Source of the DNA: SZUA-547 sp963669315 | Lineage (GTDB): Bacteria > Pseudomonadota > Alphaproteobacteria > Rhodobacterales > Rhodobacteraceae | Assembly: GCA_963669315.1 (NCBI GenBank) | Contig: OY770021.1 | Coordinates: 372,001-436,000, forward strand | DNA length: 64,000 nucleotides | Reading direction: 5' to 3' | Shown here: in pieces, positions 1 to 8,799 of the stretch | How positions within the stretch are numbered: the stretch's first letter is position 1 | How the letters are laid out: each line of letters starts with the position of its first letter | Notes under the pieces: model-generated | Database searches by the model: none | What the model was told of the DNA's origin: nothing | The model's input: the letters and a program-made list of their open reading frames with translations, nothing else | Translations under genes and position numbers: made by a program

Positions 1-526
1 TAGAGTTGTTCGAGTCCGCGCCACCTAACCGCCAATGTCTTTCGAAGGGTCGGGCGGCTACCAAGTAGTAGATGATTTCAAGAGTGATGACTGCATTGGG
101 TCAAAACCGGTCTAATGCACAGCAAAATGCCCAGCGTTCCGACGCAAATCGAAAGCGGTCGTTCATGCGAAACGGATTTTGACCTGCCATCAGATCAATA
201 GGCCGAAGTCCGGATGTTCGGTGTTCCGAAGCAGCCGTTGGGCGATTTGGGTTGGAACGACGGCCTAGAGCCCAATGCCGACGAGCCAAGTTTCGGAGCG
301 ACGCTCGTGCAGCATTCAGGTCGCGAGCACGGCCAATTTAGACGTGCTGCGCCGCAGAGGGGAAAGCAGTTCTCTGTTTGCGGCTGTGTCAAGGATGTTG
401 GGCCGCTGGTCCGCCGGGGTCGTGGTTCTCTTCGAAGTCGGTCTTGCCGCCAGTATACAGCAAATCAGCGACCACCGCGCTGTAGGGGGGATGCGGAGCG
501 CCGTCCGGATTTGCTAAACATCGGGC
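1..526. other. Intergenic repeat-bearing region
   Basis: No convincing gene is visible. The stretch holds degenerate members of repeat families D (about 187-262) and C (about 276-370), recognisable by the run ccgacgagccaagtttcgg that recurs near 30.6, 55.0 and 58.7 kb. A GAAAGCGGTCGTTC core, shared with families A and B, lies near 152. Short open frames here have repeat-like composition and no recognisable protein features. Confidence 0.6.
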
Positions 527-1819
527 ATGATGCGCTCTGTTGAAGCCCTCCTTGCGATCACGCTGGCGCTCTCGCTGGCCGGATGTGGCGGCGCGCCCTA
601 CTCGCTCACCATGATGCCTGCGCCGATGATCTACGCCGAAGAACAGGCCAAGGCAGTGCTCGACGACACGGCTGAGCACGAACCGCATCCCGGCCTTCTC
701 TACGCCACCTCCCGCCCGCCGACCGAGGACGGCGCCTATCCCTATTATCGCGACGATCGGGGCGACGTGATCCGCCTCGGGCACGCGAAACTGACGGTGC
801 GCGAAAACGACGCCTCAGAGGCGGAAATTCTCGCGCTCGCCGCCGCGGCGGACCGCGAGCGCGACCTCACCCTGACCTTAACGGGAATCGAGGAGTTCGG
901 ACTTCTGGAGCGCAGCCTGCTGCCCTTCTCCGACCCCGCCCATTTCGCGCCTGGAGCGCCGCGCGGAGAGACGACGTTCGCCCAAGTGATCGATACGCAG
1001 TTCGAACGCTCCGGCAACCGCGAGATCTTCGTTTATGTGCATGGCTACCGAGTGCCTTTCTCCAATCCAGTTCTGGTGGCGGCCGAGTTCTGGCACTTCC
1101 TCGACTATGAGGGGGCGTTCATCGCCTTTTCCTGGCCCTCGACCTTCAACAGATGGGCCTATCTGACGGACCTGGAGAACGCGGACCTTTCAGCCCACGC
1201 CCTGCGCGACTTGCTGGAATTTCTAAGCGAGGAGACCAGCGCCGAACGCATCCATATTCTCGGCTACAGCGCTGGCACCCGTGTCGTTCTGGATGCGCTC
1301 CACAATATCGCCCTTGAGGAGAATGGCGCCCGCCCGCGGCTTGGCCAGGTAGTGCTTACGGGAAGCGATGTGGACCGGGCGATACTTGGCCTCAAACTGG
1401 AGGATGGGGTGCTGGACGCGGTCGACAGCCTGACGCTTTATCTTTCCGAGTCTGACCAGGCGCTCAAGATTCTCAGGTTCCTCGGCTTTCGCCCGCGAGC
1501 GGGCGAAATGTGGGAGGAAGGCACGATGCCGCCGCAGGTCGCGCGCTATATTCTGGAGCATCCGAAGCTCATTTTCATCAACGTGGCGGAGGCTGAGGGG
1601 TCGACCCGCGGAAACGGGCACGGCTATTTTCGCAGCAGTCCATGGGTCAGCAGCGACATCATCGCCAGCTTCATCCATGGCCTTAAGCCTGAGGCGCGGG
1701 GTCTTGTTCTGGTCGAGGGAGAGCCGATCTGGCGGTTCCCGTCCGATTACCCGGCGCGGCTTCGCCGGATTCGAGATGCCTCGCCGCCGCCAGAAGAGGC
1801 CATCGCCGAGCAGCGATAA
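527..1819 (+). CDS. Lipoprotein alpha/beta hydrolase (DUF900-like)
   Basis: The 430-aa product begins with a lipoprotein signal ending in LSLAGC (Cys20), so it is probably anchored in the envelope. The hydrolase core is visible: a VYVHGYR segment near residue 165 that matches the oxyanion-loop region of DUF900 proteins, a nucleophile elbow G246-Y-S248-A-G250, and a candidate catalytic His365 in NGHGYF. DUF900 proteins are alpha/beta hydrolases of unknown substrate. ATG codons at 527 and 530 are both possible starts. The gene stands alone; directly after its stop lies a transposon remnant. Substrate cannot be inferred. Confidence 0.82.
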   Translation: MMRSVEALLAITLALSLAGCGGAPYSLTMMPAPMIYAEEQAKAVLDDTAEHEPHPGLLYATSRPPTEDGAYPYYRDDRGDVIRLGHAKLTVRENDASEAEILALAAAADRERDLTLTLTGIEEFGLLERSLLPFSDPAHFAPGAPRGETTFAQVIDTQFERSGNREIFVYVHGYRVPFSNPVLVAAEFWHFLDYEGAFIAFSWPSTFNRWAYLTDLENADLSAHALRDLLEFLSEETSAERIHILGYSAGTRVVLDALHNIALEENGARPRLGQVVLTGSDVDRAILGLKLEDGVLDAVDSLTLYLSESDQALKILRFLGFRPRAGEMWEEGTMPPQVARYILEHPKLIFINVAEAEGSTRGNGHGYFRSSPWVSSDIIASFIHGLKPEARGLVLVEGEPIWRFPSDYPARLRRIRDASPPPEEAIAEQR

Positions 1820-1826
1820 TTCGGGT

Positions 1827-1980
1827 TCCTTCTCGCCGCCACAGCGCAGAACCTCAGGAAGCTGGCAAAAATCGCGCCAAACGGACCGCCAGATCCCGCC
1901 TGACGGCATGAGGGGTGCCGACAACCAACGATTTCGCCGCGGCCAAGTCAGGCCAATCAGCCGACCTTTTCAACGAAATC
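1827..1980 (+). mobile_element. 3' remnant of a DDE-type IS
   Basis: Frame translation from 1827 gives FLLAATAQNLRKLAK, matching the C-terminal FTLAAAAQNLRKLAK of the intact transposase at 44092-45474. The remnant ends at 1980 in a sequence whose complement, GATTTCGTTGAAAAGGTCG, matches the terminal inverted repeat of that element (GATTTTGTTGAAAAAGTCG). Only the last ~150 bp remain, so this is the scar of an older insertion or deletion by a relative of the 44-kb element. Confidence 0.75.
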
Positions 1981-2201
1981 CGCCAACTTCGGACTACGTC
2001 CGGCGAGATTGATGCTCCTCAATGCACGCGCGCTTAAATCCCGCGAAGCTGCCGCGATCGCGCAAATCGTGCGCGCCCCGCAGGGGAGGAGAGCGACCCG
2101 AGATGGCTGCAAAAAACACCGATCTGATAGCGCGTCGTATGATCGCGGCTCAACTACGTCATACAGTTGGGCCTGTTCGCGATTCATCGGAGGTCGACAT
2201 C

Positions 2202-2567
2202 ATGCCTTCAGCAAATCGCTCACTGCTGTTCGGCGCATTCTTCTGCCTGCTCGGCTCTTGCGCCAGTTACACCAGCGAGCAAGGCGTCGAAAACAGTTGG
2301 GGGAACCGGCCCGAAGCGGCGTTCCAGTCTGGCGTCACAACCCAGACAGAGGTGGCCGACCTGCTTGGGCCACCCTCTCAGATTGTCTCCCTCGCGGACG
2401 GCTCCGCCTTTTATTACTTGCGTGAGCGAAGCGACGGCCAAGCCTACATTCTGATCATCTACAACGATGTCCGACAGAACGTCCGTTACGATCGCGCCGT
2501 GTTCTTTTTCGACTCGAATGGATTGCTAACGCACCACGCGATCCGAGACGACATTCCCGCCTCGTGA
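2202..2567 (+). CDS. Small outer-membrane-type lipoprotein, BamE/SmpA-like
   Basis: The 121-aa protein has a signal ending LLGSC with Cys20. The mature part contains a TTQTEVADLLGPPSQ segment followed by an aromatic beta strand (FYYLRE), the pattern seen in BamE/SmpA/OmlA-fold lipoproteins. The start at 2202 is preferred because a CGGAGG Shine-Dalgarno precedes it (about 2188-2193) and because only this start puts the signal at the N-terminus; upstream in-frame starts add about 60 non-secretory residues. It overlaps the next gene by 4 bp, so both are probably made together. Function unknown. Confidence 0.78.
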   Translation: MPSANRSLLFGAFFCLLGSCASYTSEQGVENSWGNRPEAAFQSGVTTQTEVADLLGPPSQIVSLADGSAFYYLRERSDGQAYILIIYNDVRQNVRYDRAVFFFDSNGLLTHHAIRDDIPAS

Positions 2568-3172
2568 CTATAGTCCGTTCACCAATCCGACTTGCTGCCG
2601 CGGCGCTATTGTCAGGGCTCGGCGCCTGCTCCCAATTCGAGACGAGGTTCGACGCGGGATACAAAGAGGCCGATGCGAAAGCACTCGCACAGATGAGCGA
2701 TCTTTCAGAGGTCCTCGAAAAATACGGACCGCCGACCCGCCTCGGAAGAGCAGGCGAAGGCGTGGTTCTGCTGTATGAAGGCCTGACGCTTCGCGAGAGG
2801 CAGTTCGGCCTAAGCATCGCGTATGACTGGCTGTCATTCTTCAAAGCGGTGGTCGCGAAAGGAGACGCTGACATCGACACGCTGGCCTTTGTCTTTGACG
2901 GCGAAGGGCGGGTTCTATCCTCCGCCGCGTCAAACGAGACGCGCGACATTGGTTATGGCGGCTCCGTCGACCTAATCTTCCAAGCTGTTCCTCTCGTCGA
3001 CACAAGCGGCTATACGACGCTGTCTCCCCAACATGACTGGGGCCATGGGCTCAGCGAGCCGCTTTCTGTGATGCTGAACGCCCAAAACTCGATCACGAGC
3101 GGCGTCGGCGGTGTCGAGAGATTGGGAACGCCAAGGGGAGTGGGGCAAGAAGCCCTAGTGTTTCATCGATAG
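2564..3172 (+). CDS. Small lipoprotein, BamE/SmpA-like, partner of the preceding gene
   Basis: A GTG start overlaps the stop of the upstream lipoprotein gene (GTGA), indicating translational coupling. The 202-aa product has a signal ending GLGAC with Cys22. The segment DLSEVLEKYGPPTRLGR resembles the helix-plus-GPP motif of BamE-like proteins and of its neighbour, so the two may be diverged paralogues. The C-terminal ~60 residues have no recognised domain. Role unknown; envelope location is the only firm inference. Confidence 0.75.
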   Translation: MTIVRSPIRLAAAALLSGLGACSQFETRFDAGYKEADAKALAQMSDLSEVLEKYGPPTRLGRAGEGVVLLYEGLTLRERQFGLSIAYDWLSFFKAVVAKGDADIDTLAFVFDGEGRVLSSAASNETRDIGYGGSVDLIFQAVPLVDTSGYTTLSPQHDWGHGLSEPLSVMLNAQNSITSGVGGVERLGTPRGVGQEALVFHR

Positions 3173-3384
3173 CCGGGAGCGACACATCCGTCGAGGCGCC
3201 GATCAAGGCCCAAGAGCTTGATCTATGTCAGCGCCGATAGCTTGGTTCTCTAACAGACTTGCGCAATCGCAGAGCAGCATCTCGCCTGAGAAAATTGCGC
3301 CATGCAGAACCTTTGATTCGCTGGCCGCTTATGCACCGTGAAGCGTGTTCCTGGCCCAGGCCGCCGAGCGAAAAGGATTTTGAC

Positions 3385-5304
3385 ATGAGGATGAAAGCGA
3401 AAGTTCTTCTGTCCTGTGCTCTCGCGTTGACGATGCCGTTTGGGGCTGGGGCGCAGGAACGGCAATATCTGGGACATGTTGCTGGCAACGCCGAGGATGC
3501 GTCGATCGGCAGCCGAGGGTATTCGCCTTTCGTCGACCAGTCCTTTCCCAATCGCGTCTTCTGGGGCGATACGCACCTCCACACATCGTACTCGACCGAC
3601 GCAGGGATGGTCGGCAACGTGCTGGGACCGGATGAAGCCTTCCGCTTCGCCCGCGGGGGAAAGGTCAGGGCTTCACTCGGAGAGTTCGCGCAACTTGTCC
3701 GACCGCTGGATTTTCTTGTCGTAGCGGACCACGCCGAAAATCTGGGACTTGCGCCCATGATCGCGGAATCGAACCCTGACCTTCTTGCCAATCCTTGGGG
3801 TCGAGCGATCCACGACTTGGTGAAGAGTGGCAAACCGACCGAGGCTTTTGTCATGTGGGGCGAGGCCATGGGCGCCGTCACTGACCCTATTGACGATGAT
3901 GATCTGACGCTAACTATCTGGAAGCGGATCGTCGACAGCGCTGAGCGCTACAACGAGCCCGGCGTGTTTACAGCGCTGCATGGTTTCGAATGGACGTCGA
4001 TCAAGAACCTGAACAACCTGCATCGGATCGTGATGTTTCGCGATGACGGGGACAAGGTCGAGAATTTGGTCCCGTTCTCCAATTACGATAGCTCCGACCC
4101 GGAAGACCTCTGGGACTGGATGGAGGCCTATGAGCGGGATACGGGCGGAAGGGTCATGGCTTTCGCGCACAACGGCAATCTGTCGAACGGTTTGATGTTC
4201 GACGACGTACGCCAGAATGGCGCGCCGATTGACGCGGCTTATGCGGAACGCCGGATGCGCTGGGAGCCGCTCTACGAGGTCACCCAGATCAAAGGGGATG
4301 GAGAAACCCATCCGGCTCTGGCTCCAAATGACGAGTTCGCCGACTACTACAGATGGGACCGCGGCAACTTTGGGTCCGAACTCAAGACGCCCGAAATGCT
4401 TCCGCGCGAATACGCCCGCGAGGCCTTGGCCCGTGGTCTTAAATTTGAGTCTGAAGTCGGCATTAATCCCTTCAAATTCGGGCTGATTGGCGCCACTGAC
4501 AGCCACACCTCGCTGGCGACCGCCCGGGAGGACAACTATTTCGGCAAAGCCAGCCTGGGTGAGCCACGGGGTGGCCCTGCGCGATATGAGGAGTACATCA
4601 TTCAGCCAGCTTTCCTTGGCGAGGAAGTCGCGATCCGCCACTACGAGACGCTGGCTTCCGGCCTTGCCGCTGCATGGGCGCGGGAGAATACGCGCGAAGC
4701 GATCTGGGACGCGTTCGCGCGGAAGGAGGTCTACGCGACCACCGGACCGCGGATGACCGTCCGTGTCTTCGCAGGTTGGGATTTCGACCCCGACGATGTG
4801 TACCGACCCGACTTCGCCAAAACAGGCTATGCTCGTGGGGTGCCGATGGGCGGCGACCTCTTCGCTGGACCAGAAGGGGCTGCCCCGACGCTGATGGTGC
4901 GCGCGTTGCGCGCCCCCGACGGGGCGAACCTCGACAGGATACAGATCGTCAAGGGATGGCTCGATGCATCGGGGAAGCCGCAAACGAAGGTCTTCGACGT
5001 GGCTTGGGCGGGCGATCGCGAACCAGGTTCCGATGGGAAATTTCCGCCGGTTGGAAACACTGTAGATGGCGCTGACTACACGAACACCATAGGCGCTGCC
5101 GGCTTGGCGGCGCACTGGGTCGATCCAGAGTTCGATCCCAGCCAGCGCGCCTATTACTATGTGCGCGTTATCGAGATACCGACTCCTTCTTGGTTGGCCT
5201 ACGACGAGGCGTTCTACGGCCCGCTGGACCTTCCCGAGGACGCGGTGATGGTGCAGCAGGACCGCGCTTATACCTCGCCGATCTGGTTTACGCCGCAGGG
5301 ATAA
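3385..5304 (+). CDS. Periplasmic DUF3604 family protein
   Basis: The 639-aa protein starts with a Sec signal (MRMKAKVLLSCALALTMPFG, cleavage probably after GAGA). The mature chain carries the DUF3604 pattern: WGDTHLHTSYSTDAG and VVADHAEN near the N-terminus, MAFAHNGNLSNG in the middle and GATDSHTSLA later. These His/Asp motifs resemble PHP-type metal sites, so a metallohydrolase role is plausible but unproven. ATG 3385 is chosen because AAAGGA lies upstream and the signal peptide begins there. The last 1024 bp and 151 bp beyond the stop are duplicated almost exactly at 62367-63541. Confidence 0.85.
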   Translation: MRMKAKVLLSCALALTMPFGAGAQERQYLGHVAGNAEDASIGSRGYSPFVDQSFPNRVFWGDTHLHTSYSTDAGMVGNVLGPDEAFRFARGGKVRASLGEFAQLVRPLDFLVVADHAENLGLAPMIAESNPDLLANPWGRAIHDLVKSGKPTEAFVMWGEAMGAVTDPIDDDDLTLTIWKRIVDSAERYNEPGVFTALHGFEWTSIKNLNNLHRIVMFRDDGDKVENLVPFSNYDSSDPEDLWDWMEAYERDTGGRVMAFAHNGNLSNGLMFDDVRQNGAPIDAAYAERRMRWEPLYEVTQIKGDGETHPALAPNDEFADYYRWDRGNFGSELKTPEMLPREYAREALARGLKFESEVGINPFKFGLIGATDSHTSLATAREDNYFGKASLGEPRGGPARYEEYIIQPAFLGEEVAIRHYETLASGLAAAWARENTREAIWDAFARKEVYATTGPRMTVRVFAGWDFDPDDVYRPDFAKTGYARGVPMGGDLFAGPEGAAPTLMVRALRAPDGANLDRIQIVKGWLDASGKPQTKVFDVAWAGDREPGSDGKFPPVGNTVDGADYTNTIGAAGLAAHWVDPEFDPSQRAYYYVRVIEIPTPSWLAYDEAFYGPLDLPEDAVMVQQDRAYTSPIWFTPQG

Positions 5305-5455
5305 CCCACACTAATATTCGGCCCTGCGCCGGCTAGGGCCGAATGTGCGTTGCCGGCGCTCCAGCAGATGGTTTGTGTATCCAAGGATGTTCGCTTTGCC
5401 TATTTCGGCACGGAAACTTGACCTTCGCCGAAGGTCTGGAAAGTCCCGCAACTCG
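4281..5455 (+). repeat. 1175-bp duplicated segment, copy 1
   Basis: This stretch (3' half of the DUF3604 gene and downstream DNA) recurs at 62367-63541 with two differences seen (near 5092 and 5348). The right-hand end of identity lies inside the first 10 bp of the family A repeat at 5446. The left-hand end corresponds exactly to the outer edge of the IS6 element at the second copy. Confidence 0.93.
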
Positions 5456-5620
5456 GACGCCCTGCGCGTGTGCGGCGAATGACTGGTTGCGGTCAGAAGC
5501 ATTCGAGCGGGCTTGAGCGACCGCTTTAGGGAAGTCGCGCTGCAGCGCTGCGGGCAGCACCGTATCGTGCCTTCGCCAGCGCGGCGGATTATGTTGCACT
5601 CGCGTCGGGCTGGTTTGTCC
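5446..5620 (-). repeat. Family A repeat, 175 bp (copy A1)
   Basis: Read on the minus strand it runs from GGACAAACC to GAGTTGCGG and aligns end to end with copies at 18148, 21254 and 30966, all 175 bp. It abuts family B member B1, sharing the GAGTTGCGG|AC boundary, so two units stand in tandem. Confidence 0.9.
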
Positions 5621-5783
5621 GCAACTCGGACCCAAGGTGCGCTCGCAGCGAGTGACCGGTTCCGGTCGGGGCAAAATAACTGGCTTGAACGACCGCTTTC
5701 GGGAACTTGCGTTGCGCCGCGGCGCGCTCCTCATGGCGACGCCTCCACCACCCTGTCTGATCGCGCTGCATCCGCACATGTCC
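5619..5783 (-). repeat. Family B repeat (copy B1)
   Basis: This is a diverged relative of family A, matching 50077-50250 over most of its length (shared blocks: TGCGGATGCAGCGCGATCA, GAACGACCGCTTTCGG, GAGTTGC). It sits in tandem with A1 and is followed after about 11 bp by the IS1182 element. Confidence 0.8.
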
Positions 5784-5794
5784 GGAAAGTCCGG

Positions 5795-7481
5795 AGGCTG
5801 TGTGGAAACTTGTTTCCGCTATCGGTGAGTTGGGCTTTCGAGGCCCGCCTTCGAATATCGGGGTGTTTGAGGCGACATCGCCTGTAGAGTCGGTTTCCGG
5901 CCTGTCGCGCCGATTGCGCGGGTTTTTCGGTGTTATGGCGCGCCGTTTCGGTGCGGATGAAGCGCTCTAGGCCCTCATGGCCTCGATCATCGCCGGAATG
6001 CCGATGATCTTCATTACGCGCATCATGTTGTAGGCGAGGACGTTCAGCGCCATCTCCGTCGCGACGTTTTTCAGCGACCGCATCTTGAAGTGCGTCGCCC
6101 CCATCCAGGACTTGATCGTGCCGAACGGATGCTCGACCGTCATGCTGCGGACCGCCAGCTTTGAGGGATCATCGTCCAGCCGCTTCTGGACGCGGTCGAG
6201 CACGTCTTCATGCTCCCACCGACGAACGCGCCGCTCCTTGCCGGTCGTGCATTTGTCCCTGATCGCGCAATCGACGCAGGCGCCGGACCAGTATGAGCGT
6301 ATGGCTTTGCCATCCTGCTGGCTGGTGAATCGGTAGGTCAGATGCGCGCCGGCCGGGCATACATAGATGTCCTGCGCACCGTCATAGGCGAAGTCAGCCT
6401 TGTCGAACCGGCCGCGCGCTCCGGCGTTCGACGTCAATGGTTTCGGGACGACGACCGAGACGCCTTGCTCTTCACAGGCGACGATCTCTTCGCCCTTGTA
6501 ATATCCCTTATCGGCGATCGCCTCGATCTGGTCCGCAGACATCGCCTCGCGCGCCGCGACGCCCATCATCGATAAGGCGTCTCGATCATAACCATGCATC
6601 GTCACTTCATGCGCGACGATCAGGTGATGCTCGGCCTCGACCGCGGTTTGCACATTGTAACCGACGACACGCGGCATCCGGGCGGTTGTCGCCATGGAGC
6701 GGGCGTCCGGGTCGCTGAGCGAGACCTGCGTTTCTCCGGTCGAGTCCATACGCTCTTCAACTGTTCTGAGACGATCAGCTTCTTTCCTCAGATGCGCGAG
6801 TTTCCTGGTCGCACGTTCGATCCGCGCCTCCGGCAGGGCCATTCCAGTTTTCGACTGAACTTCATCGGCCCGGTCCAGCTCGGCCAGATAGCGCTTGATG
6901 GCGGCGTCGATCTCTCCCAGCTTGCGCCGCAGCTTCTCGCGCGTGAAGTTCTTCGCCTTCGCGTTGACGGCCTTGAAGCGGCTGCCGTCGATGGCGACCA
7001 CGCTGCTGTCCAACAGGCGCATATCGCGGCACAGGGCGACGAACTGCTGGCACACCTTGCGGATCGCGGGGCCATTGTCCTTCCGGAAGTCGGCGATGGT
7101 CTTGAAGTCGGGTTTCAAACGCCCGGTCAGCCAGATCAGCTCCAGGTTCCGACCGCACTCGCGTTCGAGCCGCCGCGACGACTGGATCTGGTTGAGGTAG
7201 CCATAAAGATAAATCCGAAGCATCAGGCCCGGATGGTAGCCAGGACGGCCGGTCGCCTCCGGTTCAACGCTAAAACCGAGAGCGGCCAAATCGAGCATGC
7301 CCACAATGGCGTCAACCGCGCGAACCGGGTTGTCTTCTTCAACGTAGTCGTCCAGGCACTCTGGCAGCAGCGTTGGCTGACAACGGTCTGCCCCCTCAAT
7401 AAACCGCTTCATGAAAAACCCTCGCATTCGGTGCGAAAATTATACCATCAGCCAGAAAATAAGGGGGTTTTCACACAGCCT
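5795..7481 (-). mobile_element. IS1182-type insertion sequence, copy 1
   Basis: The 1687-bp element is bounded by inverted repeats AGGCTGTGTGGAAAC (left) and GTTTTCACACAGCCT (right) and carries one transposase gene. Copy 2 at 48388-50074 has the same length, orientation and sequence, with a single difference noticed just upstream of the transposase (near 7439 versus 50032). Both copies also share GTCCGGAAAGTCCGG immediately left of the inverted repeat. About 170 bp of non-coding DNA lie between the transposase stop and the left end. Confidence 0.92.
5967..7412 (-). CDS. IS1182 family DDE transposase
   Basis: The 481-aa protein has the N-terminal DUF772-like region (GYHPGLMLRIYLYGYLNQIQ) with RRLERECGRNLELIWL, the catalytic RNase-H-type domain with VVAIDGSRFKAVNA and ADKGYYKGEEI, a Cys-containing insert (CPAGAH, CVDCAIRDKC) and the C-terminal VEHPFGTIKSWMG signature of IS1182/IS4-group enzymes. 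ATG 7412 is preferred over ATG 7427 because GAGGG precedes it at a suitable distance. The frame is intact, so the element may be active, and this enzyme is the likely source of movement for the 156-bp MITEs at 30808 and 58569. Confidence 0.92.
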   Translation of the reverse strand: MKRFIEGADRCQPTLLPECLDDYVEEDNPVRAVDAIVGMLDLAALGFSVEPEATGRPGYHPGLMLRIYLYGYLNQIQSSRRLERECGRNLELIWLTGRLKPDFKTIADFRKDNGPAIRKVCQQFVALCRDMRLLDSSVVAIDGSRFKAVNAKAKNFTREKLRRKLGEIDAAIKRYLAELDRADEVQSKTGMALPEARIERATRKLAHLRKEADRLRTVEERMDSTGETQVSLSDPDARSMATTARMPRVVGYNVQTAVEAEHHLIVAHEVTMHGYDRDALSMMGVAAREAMSADQIEAIADKGYYKGEEIVACEEQGVSVVVPKPLTSNAGARGRFDKADFAYDGAQDIYVCPAGAHLTYRFTSQQDGKAIRSYWSGACVDCAIRDKCTTGKERRVRRWEHEDVLDRVQKRLDDDPSKLAVRSMTVEHPFGTIKSWMGATHFKMRSLKNVATEMALNVLAYNMMRVMKIIGIPAMIEAMRA

Positions 7482-7665
7482 CTCCGCTGAGCGGAAGTGC
7501 GACCCTAACCCGATAGCGTCTGCTTTTGCGCCTGAAGCTGACACGCCAACTGCCCCAGATCGTCGCCGCGCATTTCCCTTGCCCATCGCCTGACCCAGCC
7601 TAACGTAGGCGTGGGTCTCATGATTTTGAGCGCCTCCCGGTCAACCGAACCAGGAGGTCGCCAAC

Positions 7666-8775
7666 ATGGTTTTCACCGCAGCTTTGTACGAGTATCTCGC
7701 CGAAGGGCTCGCTGACGCCGTCAGACAGCATGAGCCGAAGCATCCCATCCAACCTCTCCCTATCGACCGCTATGTCGCCATGTCGGCTCTGCAGAAGGCC
7801 GTGCGGCGCGGGCGAACCGACCTCGCTCTTCGGTCTGCTGCGACCCTGCTTGAGACTTCACCGCGTGCGTTGTGGCGGCGCTTGGGGGTGATCGCCTTCG
7901 AGGATGTGGGCGTGGCCGATATCGACGTGGTCGGCTGGACCGTCATTGCTATGGGTGACGCTTCCCTCCGTCGAAAGTTGGGAGGGGACTGGCGTGTGGC
8001 GGCCGCACTTAAGTGCAAAATGTGCGAAACAAGCATGGACCGATCGGCGGATGACCTTGTCATGCCGGTCGAGGGCGCCGACTGGCTGGATGAGGATCGC
8101 CTCGCCATAGCCGACCTGCCCCTGGATGAGCGGATCAGGATTGCGGCAGATGAGAAGACGAGTCTTGAGCGCGCAGGTCTCGCGGCGTGGCTTGCCATCG
8201 GGACGGATAAGATAGCTGGGAAAAACCTGCCGGAAGTCTCGGGATGTCGGGACAGCTATTTTGACGGGCTGATCGAAGCGGGCGTTCCGGGAACCGTGGT
8301 CGAGATATCTCGGCTAGGTTTGAAACGAACCGGCTGCATCCTCGCTGCGTTCACGCCATTGCTCTATCGGGCGCGGGGGACCACGGCGCATCCCGTCAAG
8401 GATGATGATCTCCCGGAGGAGGCGTTGATAAGTGAGGTTCCGGGTTGGGTCTACGATATCCATACGCGGACGGGGCTCAGCGCGTTCTCTCGATATCTAA
8501 GGCAGTCCACCCGCATGCGAGTATTTCTTGACGAGAACGCCATCGGAGATGCCCCCCGCCATCGCATCGTCGGAAGTCTGGTCTTCCGCATGGAGAGCGG
8601 GCTGGGAGTCCGAAGATTGCAATGGCCCGAGGCTATGCGCCTCAAGCGACAAGCCGATCTGATGCGGGATGGATTACCGAACGCTCATATCGATGAAGGC
8701 CTCTCGATCCTGCGGGACGAGATCGATCTTCTGAACCAATGCCGGGCTGAGACGCTTGGCGTTTCCCTCCGATAA
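7666..8775 (+). CDS. RarA/MgsA C-terminal-like protein of an integrative element
   Basis: The 369-aa product has no ATPase motif, but residues ~30-85 (YVAMSALQKAVRRGRTDLAL ... RLGVIAFEDVG) resemble the helical C-terminal region of RarA/MgsA clamp-loader-like ATPases, where a related sequence ends in IASEDIG. The rest is not recognised. AGGAGG sits just before ATG 7666. The tyrosine recombinase gene begins 24 bp after its stop, so the two are probably cotranscribed and this protein may belong to the maintenance or transfer functions of the island. The assignment rests on local similarity only. Confidence 0.6.
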   Translation: MVFTAALYEYLAEGLADAVRQHEPKHPIQPLPIDRYVAMSALQKAVRRGRTDLALRSAATLLETSPRALWRRLGVIAFEDVGVADIDVVGWTVIAMGDASLRRKLGGDWRVAAALKCKMCETSMDRSADDLVMPVEGADWLDEDRLAIADLPLDERIRIAADEKTSLERAGLAAWLAIGTDKIAGKNLPEVSGCRDSYFDGLIEAGVPGTVVEISRLGLKRTGCILAAFTPLLYRARGTTAHPVKDDDLPEEALISEVPGWVYDIHTRTGLSAFSRYLRQSTRMRVFLDENAIGDAPRHRIVGSLVFRMESGLGVRRLQWPEAMRLKRQADLMRDGLPNAHIDEGLSILRDEIDLLNQCRAETLGVSLR

Positions 8776-8799
8776 TCCCCTCTTATCGGAGCCAAAATC

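Noticed and set aside
3910..5115. 401-codon minus-strand frame opposite the DUF3604 gene
   Set aside because: Shadow caused by high-GC codon bias; the plus strand carries the family motifs and signal peptide.
5446..5783. Integron attC array
   Set aside because: Unit size and tandem joining looked similar, but the boundary GTTGCGGAC does not fit the GTTRRRY core and no cassette genes or IntI-type recombinase are present.
6594..7490. Plus-strand open frame inside the IS1182 element (also at 49187-50386)
   Set aside because: Antisense shadow of the transposase; extends through the inverted repeat.
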